Source: Paenibacillus paeoniae
GTDB taxonomy: Bacteria; Bacillota; Bacilli; Paenibacillales; Paenibacillaceae
Assembly (NCBI RefSeq): GCF_003388735.1
Contig: NZ_QUBQ01000009.1
Coordinates: 39,796 to 103,795 of the forward strand
Length of the DNA: 64,000 nt
Direction: 5' to 3'
The notes beneath the pieces were generated by a model, which was not told where the DNA came from, ran no database searches, and saw nothing but the letters and a program-made list of their open reading frames with translations. Positions 18,049 to 26,936 of this stretch are shown one piece after another (position 1 is the stretch's first letter; every line of letters starts with the position of its first letter). The translations under genes were made by a program, and so were the position numbers.

Positions 18049-20064
18049 ATGAATCGGATCATCCGAAATACTGGTTTTTATTTGATCATCTTTTTGGTTA
18101 CCGTTGGTGTTTTTCAATATATTAGCGGTCAAGGGGATTCCACCAAGCCGCTGAGATACGATGAATTCCGCCAAGTTGTAGAAGCGGGGAATGTAGCATC
18201 GATTACCGCGAAGTACGATAAGGAATCGTATTACATTACGGGTAAATATAAGATCAGGCCTGAGGGTGCGGACAGTGATAACTTCACGTCCCGAATGAAC
18301 ACCTATGCGGCCCAGCAGAACTTGGATGCCTGGCAGAAGCAATACGGCTTTGAATATAAGGCCGAGCCGATGGATACCCCAAGCTTCTGGGTGACGTTCT
18401 TAACGTCAATTATTCCGTTCATTCTGCTCATCGTACTGTTCTTCTTCCTGATGAATCAGTCTCAAGGCGGCGGCGGCAAAGTGATGAACTTCGGCAAGAG
18501 CCGTGCCCGTCTGTACAATGAAGAGAAGAAGCGCATCACGTTCGAGGACGTGGCAGGGGCGGACGAAGAGAAGCAGGAGCTTGTAGAGGTCGTCGACTTC
18601 CTGAAGGATCCTCGCAAGTTTAATCTCGTCGGAGCACGTATTCCGAAAGGCGTATTGCTCGTAGGTCCTCCAGGTACAGGTAAGACATTGCTAGCCCGTG
18701 CAGTTGCGGGTGAGGCGGGTGTTCCGTTCTTCAGCATCTCGGGCTCTGATTTCGTGGAGATGTTCGTCGGTGTCGGCGCATCCCGCGTACGTGACTTGTT
18801 CGAGAACGCGAAGAAGAACGCGCCATGTATTATCTTCATTGACGAGATCGACGCAGTCGGCCGTCAGCGCGGCGCCGGACTCGGCGGCGGGCATGACGAG
18901 CGCGAGCAGACGCTCAACCAATTGCTGGTTGAGATGGACGGCTTCGGAGCGAACGAAGGTATTATCATTATCGCAGCGACGAACCGTGCTGACATTCTAG
19001 ATCCAGCGCTTCTGCGTCCGGGCCGCTTTGACCGTCAGATTACGGTTGACCGTCCAGACGTGAAAGGCCGCGAAGCGGTACTGAAAGTTCATTCGCGCAA
19101 CAAGCCGTTTACCGACGATGTGAAGCTGGACGTAATCGCGAAGCGTACAACTGGCTTCAGCGGTGCAGACCTTGAGAACTTGCTGAATGAAGCGGCGCTT
19201 CTTGCGGCTCGACGCAACAAAAAAGAAATCAACATGGTGGATATCGACGATGCGATTGACCGCGTCATTGTCGGCACGGAGAAGAAGAGCCGTGTCATCA
19301 GCGACCGCGAGAAGCGTATCGTAGCCTACCACGAAGCGGGCCATACGGTTGCAGGCTTCTTCCTGGAACATGCCGACCTGGTGCACAAGGTAACAATCAT
19401 CCCGCGGGGACGCGCAGGCGGATATGTCATCATGCTGCCGAAGGAAGACCGCATGCTGGTCACGAAGCAAGAGCTGCTTGATAAAGTAACGGGACTATTA
19501 GCCGGCCGCGTAGCGGAGGAAGTATTCATCGGCGAGATTGGTACTGGCGCATACAGCGACTTTAAATCGGCAACAGGCATCGTGCGCAGCATGATAATGG
19601 AATACGGCATGAGCGATAAGCTTGGTCCGATGCAGTTCGGTAATTCCCAAGGGCAAGTGTTCTTGGGCCGCGATCTGGGCCATGAACAGAACTACTCTGA
19701 CTCCATTGCATACGAGATCGATCAAGAGATGCAGAACATTATCAATGCTTGCTATGACAGAGCGAAGAAGCTTCTGACAGAGAAGAGCAAAGAGATGCAT
19801 CTGATCGCTCAGACGTTGCTTTCGGAAGAGACGCTTGAGATGGATCAAATCAAATCCTTGATCGAAGAAGGCGTGTTGAACGCAAAAGGCGATTCGTCAT
19901 CTGGCGAAGGCTCCTCTTCGGCAGAGGTAACTACTGCTGAACCGATCATCGATGAGATTGGCGACGTTAAGGTTCGCATCCAGCCTCGTGACGAGGCGGA
20001 AGTGAAGGACGAGACGCCACCTGCCGATACCGGCAATAGTTCAGACGATCCTGATAAAAAATAG
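18049..20064 (+). CDS. ftsH: ATP-dependent zinc metalloprotease FtsH
   Basis: 671 residues. Two N-terminal membrane segments (about 8-25 and 113-132) flank an extracytoplasmic domain. The AAA domain has Walker A GPPGTGKT near 206-213, Walker B IIFIDEIDAVG and the SRH region. The zinc site HEAGH lies near 427-431. FtsH is the membrane-anchored quality-control protease and also degrades regulators such as Spo0E in B. subtilis. The C-terminal tail is acidic and low-complexity (SSSGEGSSSAEV). Shine-Dalgarno GAGAGGAGG. The gene ends in a strong terminator. Confidence 0.98.
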   Translation: MNRIIRNTGFYLIIFLVTVGVFQYISGQGDSTKPLRYDEFRQVVEAGNVASITAKYDKESYYITGKYKIRPEGADSDNFTSRMNTYAAQQNLDAWQKQYGFEYKAEPMDTPSFWVTFLTSIIPFILLIVLFFFLMNQSQGGGGKVMNFGKSRARLYNEEKKRITFEDVAGADEEKQELVEVVDFLKDPRKFNLVGARIPKGVLLVGPPGTGKTLLARAVAGEAGVPFFSISGSDFVEMFVGVGASRVRDLFENAKKNAPCIIFIDEIDAVGRQRGAGLGGGHDEREQTLNQLLVEMDGFGANEGIIIIAATNRADILDPALLRPGRFDRQITVDRPDVKGREAVLKVHSRNKPFTDDVKLDVIAKRTTGFSGADLENLLNEAALLAARRNKKEINMVDIDDAIDRVIVGTEKKSRVISDREKRIVAYHEAGHTVAGFFLEHADLVHKVTIIPRGRAGGYVIMLPKEDRMLVTKQELLDKVTGLLAGRVAEEVFIGEIGTGAYSDFKSATGIVRSMIMEYGMSDKLGPMQFGNSQGQVFLGRDLGHEQNYSDSIAYEIDQEMQNIINACYDRAKKLLTEKSKEMHLIAQTLLSEETLEMDQIKSLIEEGVLNAKGDSSSGEGSSSAEVTTAEPIIDEIGDVKVRIQPRDEAEVKDETPPADTGNSSDDPDKK

Positions 20065-20073
20065 TGCCTTAAT

Positions 20074-20113
20074 CGTCCCGTCGCTCCACTATGGAGCTGC
20101 GGGACGTTTCCTT
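20074..20113 (+). terminator. Terminator after ftsH
   Basis: A 15-bp stem with one mismatched position (CGTCCCG...CTCCA paired with TGGAG...CGGGACG) followed by TTTCCTTT. Confidence 0.85.
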
Positions 20114-20191
20114 TGTAGATGGACATGAGTATTCATGCAATTTATTACATAAACATGCAGTCGCGGTGTTAATGTATCTAACACAATTTGA

Positions 20192-20219
20192 TTGACGTAA
20201 ATTTTTTTGCAATTATAAT
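20192..20219 (+). promoter_or_regulatory. Promoter of the nucleoside importer operon
   Basis: TTGACG (20192-20197), 16-base spacer containing a T7 run, TATAAT (20214-20219). The leader to the first gene is about 90 bases. I see no purine riboswitch core in it. Confidence 0.65.
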
Positions 20220-20315
20220 GAAATAATAGCGATAAGAAACAGCAATACTGTAAAAGGTAATGCTGTGCTTGTTGTCATGTTCAAAAAACAAAATGATTAA
20301 GGGGAGAATTGCAGC

Positions 20316-21356
20316 ATGAAAAAAACATTTAGCTTTATGCTTATGCTGGTTGTAGCACTCTCGCTTGTGTTGTCTGCTTGCGGACAAGACAAAAACGGCG
20401 GGAAAAATGAAGGCGGAACCAAAGTCGAGTCTGACGGAAGCGGCAAAGACTTTAAAATTGGCATGGTAACCGACGTGGGCGGAGTTAACGATAAATCGTT
20501 CAACCAAAGCGCTTGGGAAGCTTTGCAACAGCTGAAAGCATCCACTGGCGCTGAAACGAAATTCCTAGAAAGTAAAGGCGAAGCTGACATGGAGCCGAAC
20601 CTGAACAACTTCGTACGCGAAGGCTATAGCCTTACTTGGGGTATCGGCATGCTGTTCGAAGATGCAATGAAAAAGGTAGCGTCCGAGAATCCTGATGCTA
20701 AACTGGGTCTCATTGACGCAGTGGTAGACGCTCCGAACGTAGTATCCGTTACATTCGCTGAGGAAGAAGGTTCCTTCCTGGTTGGCGTTGTAGCAGGTCT
20801 GGTTACAAAATCCAACAACATCGGCTTTGTAGGCGGTATGGAAATTCCGGTTATTACTCGTTTTGCAAAAGGCTTCGAAGCGGGTATTAAAGCTGTAAAT
20901 CCAGATGCAAAGGTAACGATTACGTATTCCGGTGCTTTCGATAAGCCTGACCTTGGCAAGAGCATCGCAGCAACTATGTACAACGGTGGTGCGGACATTA
21001 TCTTCCACGCTTCCGGCGGTACGGGCAATGGCGTATTCAACGAGGCGATCGAGCGTAAGAAGAACGGCAAAGAAGTATGGGTTATCGGCGTAGATAAAGA
21101 CCAATCGCTGGAATTCGGCGACGAAGTGACGCTGACATCCATGATGAAAGGCGTTGAAGCTGCGGTAACGAAAGTATCCAAAGACCTGATCGACGGCAAT
21201 TGGCACGGCGGCTCGCATGAAGTACTTGGCCTTAAGGACAATGCAGTAGGTCTTCCTGAGACTTCCACGAAAAACGTTCCTGAGGACGTATTGAAAAAAG
21301 TTGAAGAATTCAAAGCAAAAATCATTAGCGGTGAAATTACAGTTCCGGGTGAATAA
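20316..21356 (+). CDS. BMP-family nucleoside-binding lipoprotein of an ABC importer (NupN/PnrA-like)
   Basis: 346 residues. Lipoprotein signal peptide with lipobox LSAC (Cys22). The mature part starts the BMP fold with KIGMVTDVGGVNDKSFNQSAWEAL, continues SVTFAEEEGSFLVGVVAGL and has the GVDKDQS segment of the nucleoside site. Members bind purine nucleosides outside the cell; the B. subtilis equivalent NupN delivers guanosine. It heads a four-gene set with an ATPase and two permeases. A terminator-like hairpin after it probably keeps the binding protein in excess over the membrane parts. Confidence 0.93.
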   Translation: MKKTFSFMLMLVVALSLVLSACGQDKNGGKNEGGTKVESDGSGKDFKIGMVTDVGGVNDKSFNQSAWEALQQLKASTGAETKFLESKGEADMEPNLNNFVREGYSLTWGIGMLFEDAMKKVASENPDAKLGLIDAVVDAPNVVSVTFAEEEGSFLVGVVAGLVTKSNNIGFVGGMEIPVITRFAKGFEAGIKAVNPDAKVTITYSGAFDKPDLGKSIAATMYNGGADIIFHASGGTGNGVFNEAIERKKNGKEVWVIGVDKDQSLEFGDEVTLTSMMKGVEAAVTKVSKDLIDGNWHGGSHEVLGLKDNAVGLPETSTKNVPEDVLKKVEEFKAKIISGEITVPGE

Positions 21357-21402
21357 GTTCGGATCATTGGTATTACGATAAAGCTTGGCAAGGGTCACAG
21401 TG

Positions 21403-21437
21403 ACAAGACCGGCATGAGCCGGTCTTGTCCTGTTTCT
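21403..21437 (+). terminator. Intra-operon terminator between binding protein and ATPase genes
   Basis: A perfect 11-bp stem ACAAGACCGGC/GCCGGTCTTGT with an ATGA loop is followed by CCTGTTTCT. The imperfect T-run suggests partial read-through, matching the need for less ATPase and permease than binding protein. Confidence 0.7.
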
Positions 21438-21462
21438 CTGCTCGTTAAGAAGGAAGATCATT

Positions 21463-23025
21463 ATGTGGATCCCGGGAGATGATGAATGCATGGATCAGAG
21501 CGGGGCAGTCGTAGAGTTAAAGGGTATAACCAAAAGATTTCCTGGCTTGGTTGCGAATGATTCCATTAACTTTGAGCTGAAAAAAGGTGAGGTTCACGCT
21601 TTGCTCGGTGAGAATGGCGCAGGCAAGTCTACGCTTATGAATATCTTGTTCGGTCTTTATCAGCCGGATGAGGGAGAAATATGGATTAATGGCGAGCAGA
21701 CTGTCATTGATGGTGCCTCCAAGGCTATTGAGCTTGGCATCGGCATGGTGCATCAACACTTCAAGCTCGTACAGCCGTTCACGGTCACTGAGAACATTGT
21801 TCTTGGCAACGAGCCGAAGAAGGGGCTTAAGATTGATTATAAGCTCGCGAACGAGAAGGTTAAGACGATCTCGGAGCGCTATGGTTTGAAAGTAGATCCG
21901 CAGATGCGGGTTCAAGATATTACGGTAGGTATGCAACAGCGGGTTGAAATTTTGAAAACGTTATATCGAGGCGCGGAGATTGTTATTTTTGACGAGCCAA
22001 CCGCTGTACTTACCGTACAGGAAATTGAGGAATTAATCGAAATCATTCGTAACCTCGCTGCCGAAGGAAAATCCATTATTATTATTACGCATAAGCTCAA
22101 AGAAGTTATGGCTCTTGCGAATACGGTAACGGTGATTCGTAGAGGCAAGGTTATCCGTACAGTCAGCACAAGTGAGACGAGTGAGCGTCAATTGGCAGAG
22201 CTAATGGTTGGACGAGATGTTAACTTCCAGGTCGAGAAGACGAAGCGCCCGCCAGGCGATATCGTTCTGTCCGTTGAGGGGCTTCAAATGAAGGGCGATC
22301 AAGGTAAGATGGTGCTGGATGGCACCAGCTTCAAGGTTCGCTCCGGTGAAATCTTCGGCATTGCAGGTGTAGACGGCAACGGCCAGAGCGAGCTGATCTA
22401 TGCCATTACGGGTATGCGCAAGGTGCAAGACGGCCAAGTGAGTCTTAATGGCAATGATATTACGAACGATACGCCTCGGAAGATCTCGACTGCAGGCGTC
22501 GGTCATATTCCCGAAGATCGACATAAACATGGACTAGTACTTGATTTCAAACTGAGCGAAAACATGATTCTGAACACGTATTTCAAGCCGGAATACGGGA
22601 AGTCAGGGTTGATTGATGAGAAGGCGATGGACAGCGTAACGACCAGACTGGTCGAAGAATTCGATGTTCGTACATCCGGTATTTATACCCATGCTCGGGC
22701 ACTGTCCGGGGGCAATCAGCAGAAAGCGATTATTGCACGCGAGCTGAACAAGGACCCCGATCTTATTATCGCAGTCCAGCCTACAAGGGGTCTGGATATT
22801 GGCGCGATTGAATTCGTTCATAAGCGTCTTATGGATGCTCGCAATGAGGGCAAAGCTGTCCTGCTAGTCTCCTTCGAGCTGGACGAGCTGTATGCCTTGT
22901 CAGACCGGATAGAGGTTATGTATGAGGGCAAGCTTGTCGGCGAAGTCGACGCTGACCAAAGAGATGATGAACGTCTAGGCTTATTGATGGCGGGCAATAC
23001 CGATCATGATGGAGAAAGGAGCTAG
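21463..23025 (+). CDS. ABC importer ATPase with two nucleotide-binding domains (NupO-like)
   Basis: 520 residues with two fused ATPase halves. The first has a normal Walker A (GENGAGKST) and Walker B IVIFDEPTAVL. The second has the degenerate P-loop GVDGNGQSE and signature LSGGNQQKA, as in RbsA and BMP-type importers. ATG 21463 follows AAGGAAG by six bases; ATG 21490 is an alternative start. It powers the nucleoside importer encoded by its neighbours, and its stop lies five bases before the first permease. Confidence 0.94.
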   Translation: MWIPGDDECMDQSGAVVELKGITKRFPGLVANDSINFELKKGEVHALLGENGAGKSTLMNILFGLYQPDEGEIWINGEQTVIDGASKAIELGIGMVHQHFKLVQPFTVTENIVLGNEPKKGLKIDYKLANEKVKTISERYGLKVDPQMRVQDITVGMQQRVEILKTLYRGAEIVIFDEPTAVLTVQEIEELIEIIRNLAAEGKSIIIITHKLKEVMALANTVTVIRRGKVIRTVSTSETSERQLAELMVGRDVNFQVEKTKRPPGDIVLSVEGLQMKGDQGKMVLDGTSFKVRSGEIFGIAGVDGNGQSELIYAITGMRKVQDGQVSLNGNDITNDTPRKISTAGVGHIPEDRHKHGLVLDFKLSENMILNTYFKPEYGKSGLIDEKAMDSVTTRLVEEFDVRTSGIYTHARALSGGNQQKAIIARELNKDPDLIIAVQPTRGLDIGAIEFVHKRLMDARNEGKAVLLVSFELDELYALSDRIEVMYEGKLVGEVDADQRDDERLGLLMAGNTDHDGERS

Positions 23026-23030
23026 CGTGT

Positions 23031-24113
23031 ATGGAAGTGATAAAAAAGATTTTTAATGAAAAAAGATCGCTGCTTGTTCCGGTTGTCTCCATTGTGCTTG
23101 GACTGCTGATCGGAGCCATAGCTATGCTTGCAGGCGGCTATAATCCGATTCTGGCGTACAGCTCGCTCTTCAATCGTGTCATCGGCAGTTCGTATCATAT
23201 GGGTGAGACGATACGTGCGATTACGCCGCTGATCTTTACCGGCCTCGCGGTAGCGTTCGCATTCCGGACAGGATTGTTCAATATCGGGGTAGAGGGTCAG
23301 TTCGTTATGGGGATGACCGGCGCGACGCTAGTTGGCGTATTGCTTGATCTGCCTTGGTACATTCATGGACCGCTTGCCGTCATTACCGGTGCAATATTCG
23401 GGGGCATATGGGCAGGGATTGTCGGTTACTTGAAGGCCAAGCGAGGCGTGAATGAAGTAATCTCCTCCATCATGCTCAACTGGACGGCCTTGTATCTTGC
23501 CAACTTTATTGTATCGAAATTCCTGACCGATCCCGGTCAGCAGAAATCTAGAGCGATTCACGAATCTGCACTGATGAATATTGAATGGCTGGTGCAACTG
23601 ATGGACAAGGCCAGAATTCACTGGGGCACATTCGTAGCATTGGCATGCGTCCTTATTTTCTATGTCATTCTGTGGCGTACGAAGCAAGGGTATGAGCTTC
23701 GCGCTGTTGGACATAATCCGGATGCGGCTCTCTATGCGGGCATGAACGTTAACCGAACCATTGTGAAGTCGATGATGATCAGCGGCGTATTTGCCGGTCT
23801 TGGCGGTGTGTTCGAGGTGCTTGGCGTATTCGGTAACCAGACCATTATGGCAGCATCGCCAGGCTATGGATTTGACGGTATCGCGGTTGCGCTGCTCGGC
23901 GGCAATACGCCTGTAGGCGTTCTGCTCGCATCCATTCTGTTCGGCGGATTGAGCTATGGCTCCGCTGGCATGAGCTTCGGCGCTGGCGTGCCTCAAGAAA
24001 TTATACGAATTGTCATTGGTTCAGTTATTTTCTTTGTGGCGGCGCACGGCATTGTGAAGTTTATTCTTAAGCCATTTATGAGCAAGCGGGCAAAGCGGAA
24101 GGAGGCGGCGTAG
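23031..24113 (+). CDS. Nucleoside ABC importer permease (NupP-like)
   Basis: 360 residues, about ten membrane segments, BPD_transp_2 family (the fold of RbsC and LivH). The conserved segment FNIGVEGQFVMG, the cytoplasmic coupling motif ELRAVGHNPDAALYAGM and VALLGGNTPVGVLLASILFG are all present. It pairs with the next permease to form the heterodimeric channel. Tightly spaced on both sides. Confidence 0.93.
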   Translation: MEVIKKIFNEKRSLLVPVVSIVLGLLIGAIAMLAGGYNPILAYSSLFNRVIGSSYHMGETIRAITPLIFTGLAVAFAFRTGLFNIGVEGQFVMGMTGATLVGVLLDLPWYIHGPLAVITGAIFGGIWAGIVGYLKAKRGVNEVISSIMLNWTALYLANFIVSKFLTDPGQQKSRAIHESALMNIEWLVQLMDKARIHWGTFVALACVLIFYVILWRTKQGYELRAVGHNPDAALYAGMNVNRTIVKSMMISGVFAGLGGVFEVLGVFGNQTIMAASPGYGFDGIAVALLGGNTPVGVLLASILFGGLSYGSAGMSFGAGVPQEIIRIVIGSVIFFVAAHGIVKFILKPFMSKRAKRKEAA

Positions 24114-24114
24114 T

Positions 24115-25077
24115 ATGCAGTTTATTGAAGTATCGGGTCAGCTCATTAACATTACGCTTGTGTTCTCCACCGCGCTTATTTTCGCCGCTCTCGGGGGCAT
24201 GTTCTCCGAACGTTCAGGCGTAGTCAACATCGGCTTGGAAGGTCTGATGGTATCCGGTGCATTCGCGGCTGCGGTCGCAACGGACTATGCAACGCAGGCT
24301 GGTCTTGGCAGTATCTCGCCTTGGATCGGATTAATTGCGGCAGCCGTCTTCGGCGTCGTATTCTCACTTCTGCATGCAGTAGCGACGATCACCTTCAAGT
24401 CTGACCAGACGGTAGTCGGCGTCGTGATTAACATTCTGGCGCTCGGAACGGCCATCTATTTCACCCGAAGTCTCTATGATGGCTCGGCTCAGACGAGCCA
24501 GCTGACGGAAGTATTCCATAAGGTAGCGATTCCGTTCCTATCGGAAATTCCGATTATCGGGGAAGGTATCTTCCGTGCCTATCCAACGACGTATATTGTC
24601 ATCTTGCTCGTTATTATCAGCTACTTCGTATTGTTCAAGACGCCATTCGGTCTTCGTCTTCGCGCAGTAGGGGAGCATCCAAGCTCTGCGGATACAGTGG
24701 GCATCAGCGTGACAAAATACCGGTATATCGGCGTTATGCTTAGCGGTGCGCTTGCTGGTCTTGGCGGTGCGACGATTACACTGACGACGACAAGCAGCTT
24801 CGCCCACAATACGGTCTCGGGCCAGGGCTTTATCGCGCTTGCTGCCCTGATCTTCGGCAAGTGGAATCCGCTTGGTCTCGCTGGCGCAGCGATCTTCTTC
24901 GGATTCGCCCAAGCTTTGCGGAATTTCGCACAGCTGTTCGATTTCTCCAAGCAAATCCCGACGGAAGTCTTCTACATGCTGCCTTATGTGCTTACACTTA
25001 TTGTGCTTGCAGCAGCTGTCGGTCGCTCCAGCGCGCCTTCAGCGCTTGGACAACCCTACGATCCGGCAAGAAGATAA
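24115..25077 (+). CDS. Nucleoside ABC importer permease (NupQ-like)
   Basis: 320 residues, multi-spanning, second BPD_transp_2 subunit. VNIGLEGLMVSGAF and LRAVGEHPSSADTVGISVTKYRY correspond to the membrane and coupling motifs of the family. It starts one base after the stop of the first permease (TAGT-ATG), so it is translated with it. Last gene of the importer operon, followed by a terminator. Confidence 0.93.
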   Translation: MQFIEVSGQLINITLVFSTALIFAALGGMFSERSGVVNIGLEGLMVSGAFAAAVATDYATQAGLGSISPWIGLIAAAVFGVVFSLLHAVATITFKSDQTVVGVVINILALGTAIYFTRSLYDGSAQTSQLTEVFHKVAIPFLSEIPIIGEGIFRAYPTTYIVILLVIISYFVLFKTPFGLRLRAVGEHPSSADTVGISVTKYRYIGVMLSGALAGLGGATITLTTTSSFAHNTVSGQGFIALAALIFGKWNPLGLAGAAIFFGFAQALRNFAQLFDFSKQIPTEVFYMLPYVLTLIVLAAAVGRSSAPSALGQPYDPARR

Positions 25078-25145
25078 GCAGACGAATGCAAGGACAGTAT
25101 TAACTGGGAATGATTCCATAAGGGTCGCTTCATAAATATAGAGAG

Positions 25146-25193
25146 AAAATCGCAATCTAACGTCTATAATCGGCGTGGATTGCGATTTTTTTT
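25146..25193 (+). terminator. Terminator after the importer operon
   Basis: Stem AATCGCAATC/GATTGCGATT with an inner ACG/CGT pair, followed by eight T residues. Confidence 0.85.
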
Positions 25194-25244
25194 CAATGGA
25201 ATGCAGGTCTAAAATGGTACTTATAGAAAGGAAGAAGCCACAGC

Positions 25245-25637
25245 ATGGAAAAAATCTGTACGTTCTTGATGTTCGAGGGACAGGCGGAAGAAGCAATGAC
25301 CTTTTATGTATCGCTATTCGAGAACTCAGAGGTACTGAGTATCGCTAGATACGGTCCGGAGGGTCCCGGCGAAGAGGGCAAGGTAATTCATGCCAGCTTT
25401 ACGCTGAATGGTCAGACGTATATGTGCATCGACAGCAACCTTAAGCATGATTTTACGTTCACACCAGCGATTTCCCTCTACGTGAATTGCTCGTCTGAAG
25501 AAGAGATTGATTCGCTTTACGCCAAGCTGGAAGAAGGCGGAGGAGCGTTGATGCCGCTTGGTGCATACGGCTTTAGCCGAAAGTTTGGTTGGGTGGCGGA
25601 TCGATTCGGAGTGACATGGCAGCTTAATCTGGCATAA
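25245..25637 (+). CDS. VOC-superfamily protein (PhnB/glyoxalase-like)
   Basis: 130 residues, one complete VOC unit of the PhnB subgroup: TFLMFEGQAEEAMTFYVSLF, then HASFTLNGQTYMCIDS, then the closing strand FGVTWQLNL. The first metal-binding histidine position of true glyoxalases is not obvious, so catalysis is uncertain. Monocistronic, preceded by AGGAAG and bounded by terminators. It is unrelated in function to its neighbours as far as I can see. Confidence 0.85.
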   Translation: MEKICTFLMFEGQAEEAMTFYVSLFENSEVLSIARYGPEGPGEEGKVIHASFTLNGQTYMCIDSNLKHDFTFTPAISLYVNCSSEEEIDSLYAKLEEGGGALMPLGAYGFSRKFGWVADRFGVTWQLNLA

Positions 25638-25683
25638 GAATGTTGGACCGCTCTTAAGACGTGGCGGCGCACATCGGGAAGGG

Positions 25684-25712
25684 GCTCGTCCGGTAAGGAC
25701 GGGCTTCTTTTC
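25684..25712 (+). terminator. Terminator after the VOC gene
   Basis: Stem GCTCGTCC/GGACGGGC with loop GGTAA, followed by TTCTTTTCT. Confidence 0.8.
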
Positions 25713-25733
25713 TATAAAATGAGGAAACATCCA

Positions 25734-25762
25734 TTGACAGAGCCATCTGCCAAGTGTAAATT
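25734..25762 (+). promoter_or_regulatory. Promoter of the nad operon
   Basis: TTGACA (25734-25739), 17-base spacer, TAAATT (25757-25762). The -35 is perfect and the leader to nadA is about 150 bases. Confidence 0.65.
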
Positions 25763-25808
25763 AAATCTTAATCAAATGAATTTATCCCTTTTGGTATAAA
25801 CTACAGGC

Positions 25809-25850
25809 AAGCGAATCTCTAAGTTTGTGCATCATTTCACAAAGTCGCTT
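25809..25850 (+). promoter_or_regulatory. Hairpin in the nadA leader
   Basis: Two stacked stems, AAGCGA/TCGCTT (25809-25814 with 25845-25850) and TTTGTG/CACAAA (25824-25829 with 25838-25843), in the transcribed leader. There is no U-tract, so it is not a terminator. It could be an RNA or DNA regulatory element for NAD synthesis; I match it to no known motif. Confidence 0.4.
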
Positions 25851-25921
25851 AGCCGCATAACGGAATGGGACTGTCGTTCTTTATGGGAAGGCCCATCCCT
25901 CATAAGAGGAGAGGATCTATC

Positions 25922-26860
25922 GTGGAAGCATTAGCACTGGAGCGCAAAGCGGAGCAGAATCGTGAGCTGCGCGAGAGGCTGTTGCAATTGAAGAAAGAGC
26001 GTAATGCCATTATTCTTGCTCATTATTATCAGCGGGATGAAATACAGGAAGTAGCGGATTTCCGAGGGGATTCCTTCTTACTCGCACAGAAGGCTGCTCA
26101 GACGGATGCCGAAGTAATCGTATTTTGCGGTGTACACTTTATGGGTGAGAGCGCAAAAATTTTGGCACCCAATAAAACGGTTATTATTCCGGACGAACGC
26201 GCCGGCTGCCCGATGGCGGATATGGTGAACGTTGATGGTCTGCGCAAGCTGAAGGCTCAGCATCCGAATGCGAAAGTCGTTACTTATATTAACTCTTCGG
26301 CCGAGATCAAAGCAGAGACGGATATTTGCTGTACGTCCGCGAACGCGGTCCAGGTTGTCAATTCGGTGGAAGGCGATGAAGTGATCTGGGTGCCGGACAA
26401 AAACCTGGGTCATTACGTTCAACAGCACACCGACAAAAAGATGATCATCTGGGAAGGCTACTGCAACACGCATGATATGCTGACGGTGAAAGACGTGGAA
26501 GAGATGAAGGCGAAGTATCCGAACGCACAATTCGTTGTCCACCCGGAATGCCGTCCTGAAGTGGTTGAGCTTGGCGACTTTGTCGGCAGCACAACGGCTA
26601 TTCTTAAATATTGCAAAGAGTCCAATGTTCAAGAGTTCATCGTGGGAACAGAGGATGGAACTGGTTATCAGCTGAGATTGGACAGTCCGAACAAGACATT
26701 CCACTTCGCATCGAAATATTTGGTATGTCCCAACATGAAGGTGAACAATTTGAAGAAGCTCGTCAAAGCGCTCGAGACGATGCAGCCGCAAATCTATGTT
26801 CCGCCTACTGTTGCTGACAAAGCCCGTCTGTCGCTCGAGCGTATGTTGCAAGTGAAGTAG
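25922..26860 (+). CDS. nadA: Quinolinate synthase A
   Basis: 312 residues from GTG 25922, selected for GAGGAGAGG upstream; the frame continues 5' without a better start. Three cysteines expected to hold the 4Fe-4S cluster are Cys96 (AGCPMADM), Cys181 (EGYCNTHDM) and Cys269 (LVCPNMK). Their spacing is close to that of short-type NadA. ILAHYYQRDEIQEVAD and VVHPECRPEVVELGDFVGST are also diagnostic. It condenses iminoaspartate with dihydroxyacetone phosphate to quinolinate. The order here is nadA-nadB-nadC, unlike B. subtilis, where nadA is last. Confidence 0.96.
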   Translation: MEALALERKAEQNRELRERLLQLKKERNAIILAHYYQRDEIQEVADFRGDSFLLAQKAAQTDAEVIVFCGVHFMGESAKILAPNKTVIIPDERAGCPMADMVNVDGLRKLKAQHPNAKVVTYINSSAEIKAETDICCTSANAVQVVNSVEGDEVIWVPDKNLGHYVQQHTDKKMIIWEGYCNTHDMLTVKDVEEMKAKYPNAQFVVHPECRPEVVELGDFVGSTTAILKYCKESNVQEFIVGTEDGTGYQLRLDSPNKTFHFASKYLVCPNMKVNNLKKLVKALETMQPQIYVPPTVADKARLSLERMLQVK

Positions 26861-26936
26861 CATGCGCTGCTTCACTTGTGCGCGTTAGTCGCAGATTGCA
26901 GATCAAGATGACCCCGAGGTGGAGGAGCTAAGCGTT

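Noticed and set aside
20565..21491. Long minus-strand open frame (about 308 codons) opposite the nucleoside-binding lipoprotein gene
   Set aside because: It mirrors the codon pattern of a clear gene, has no ribosome site and gives a Cys/Asn/Arg-rich product unlike any protein. Similar antisense frames opposite nadB (27699-28679), lysS and ftsH were dropped for the same reason.
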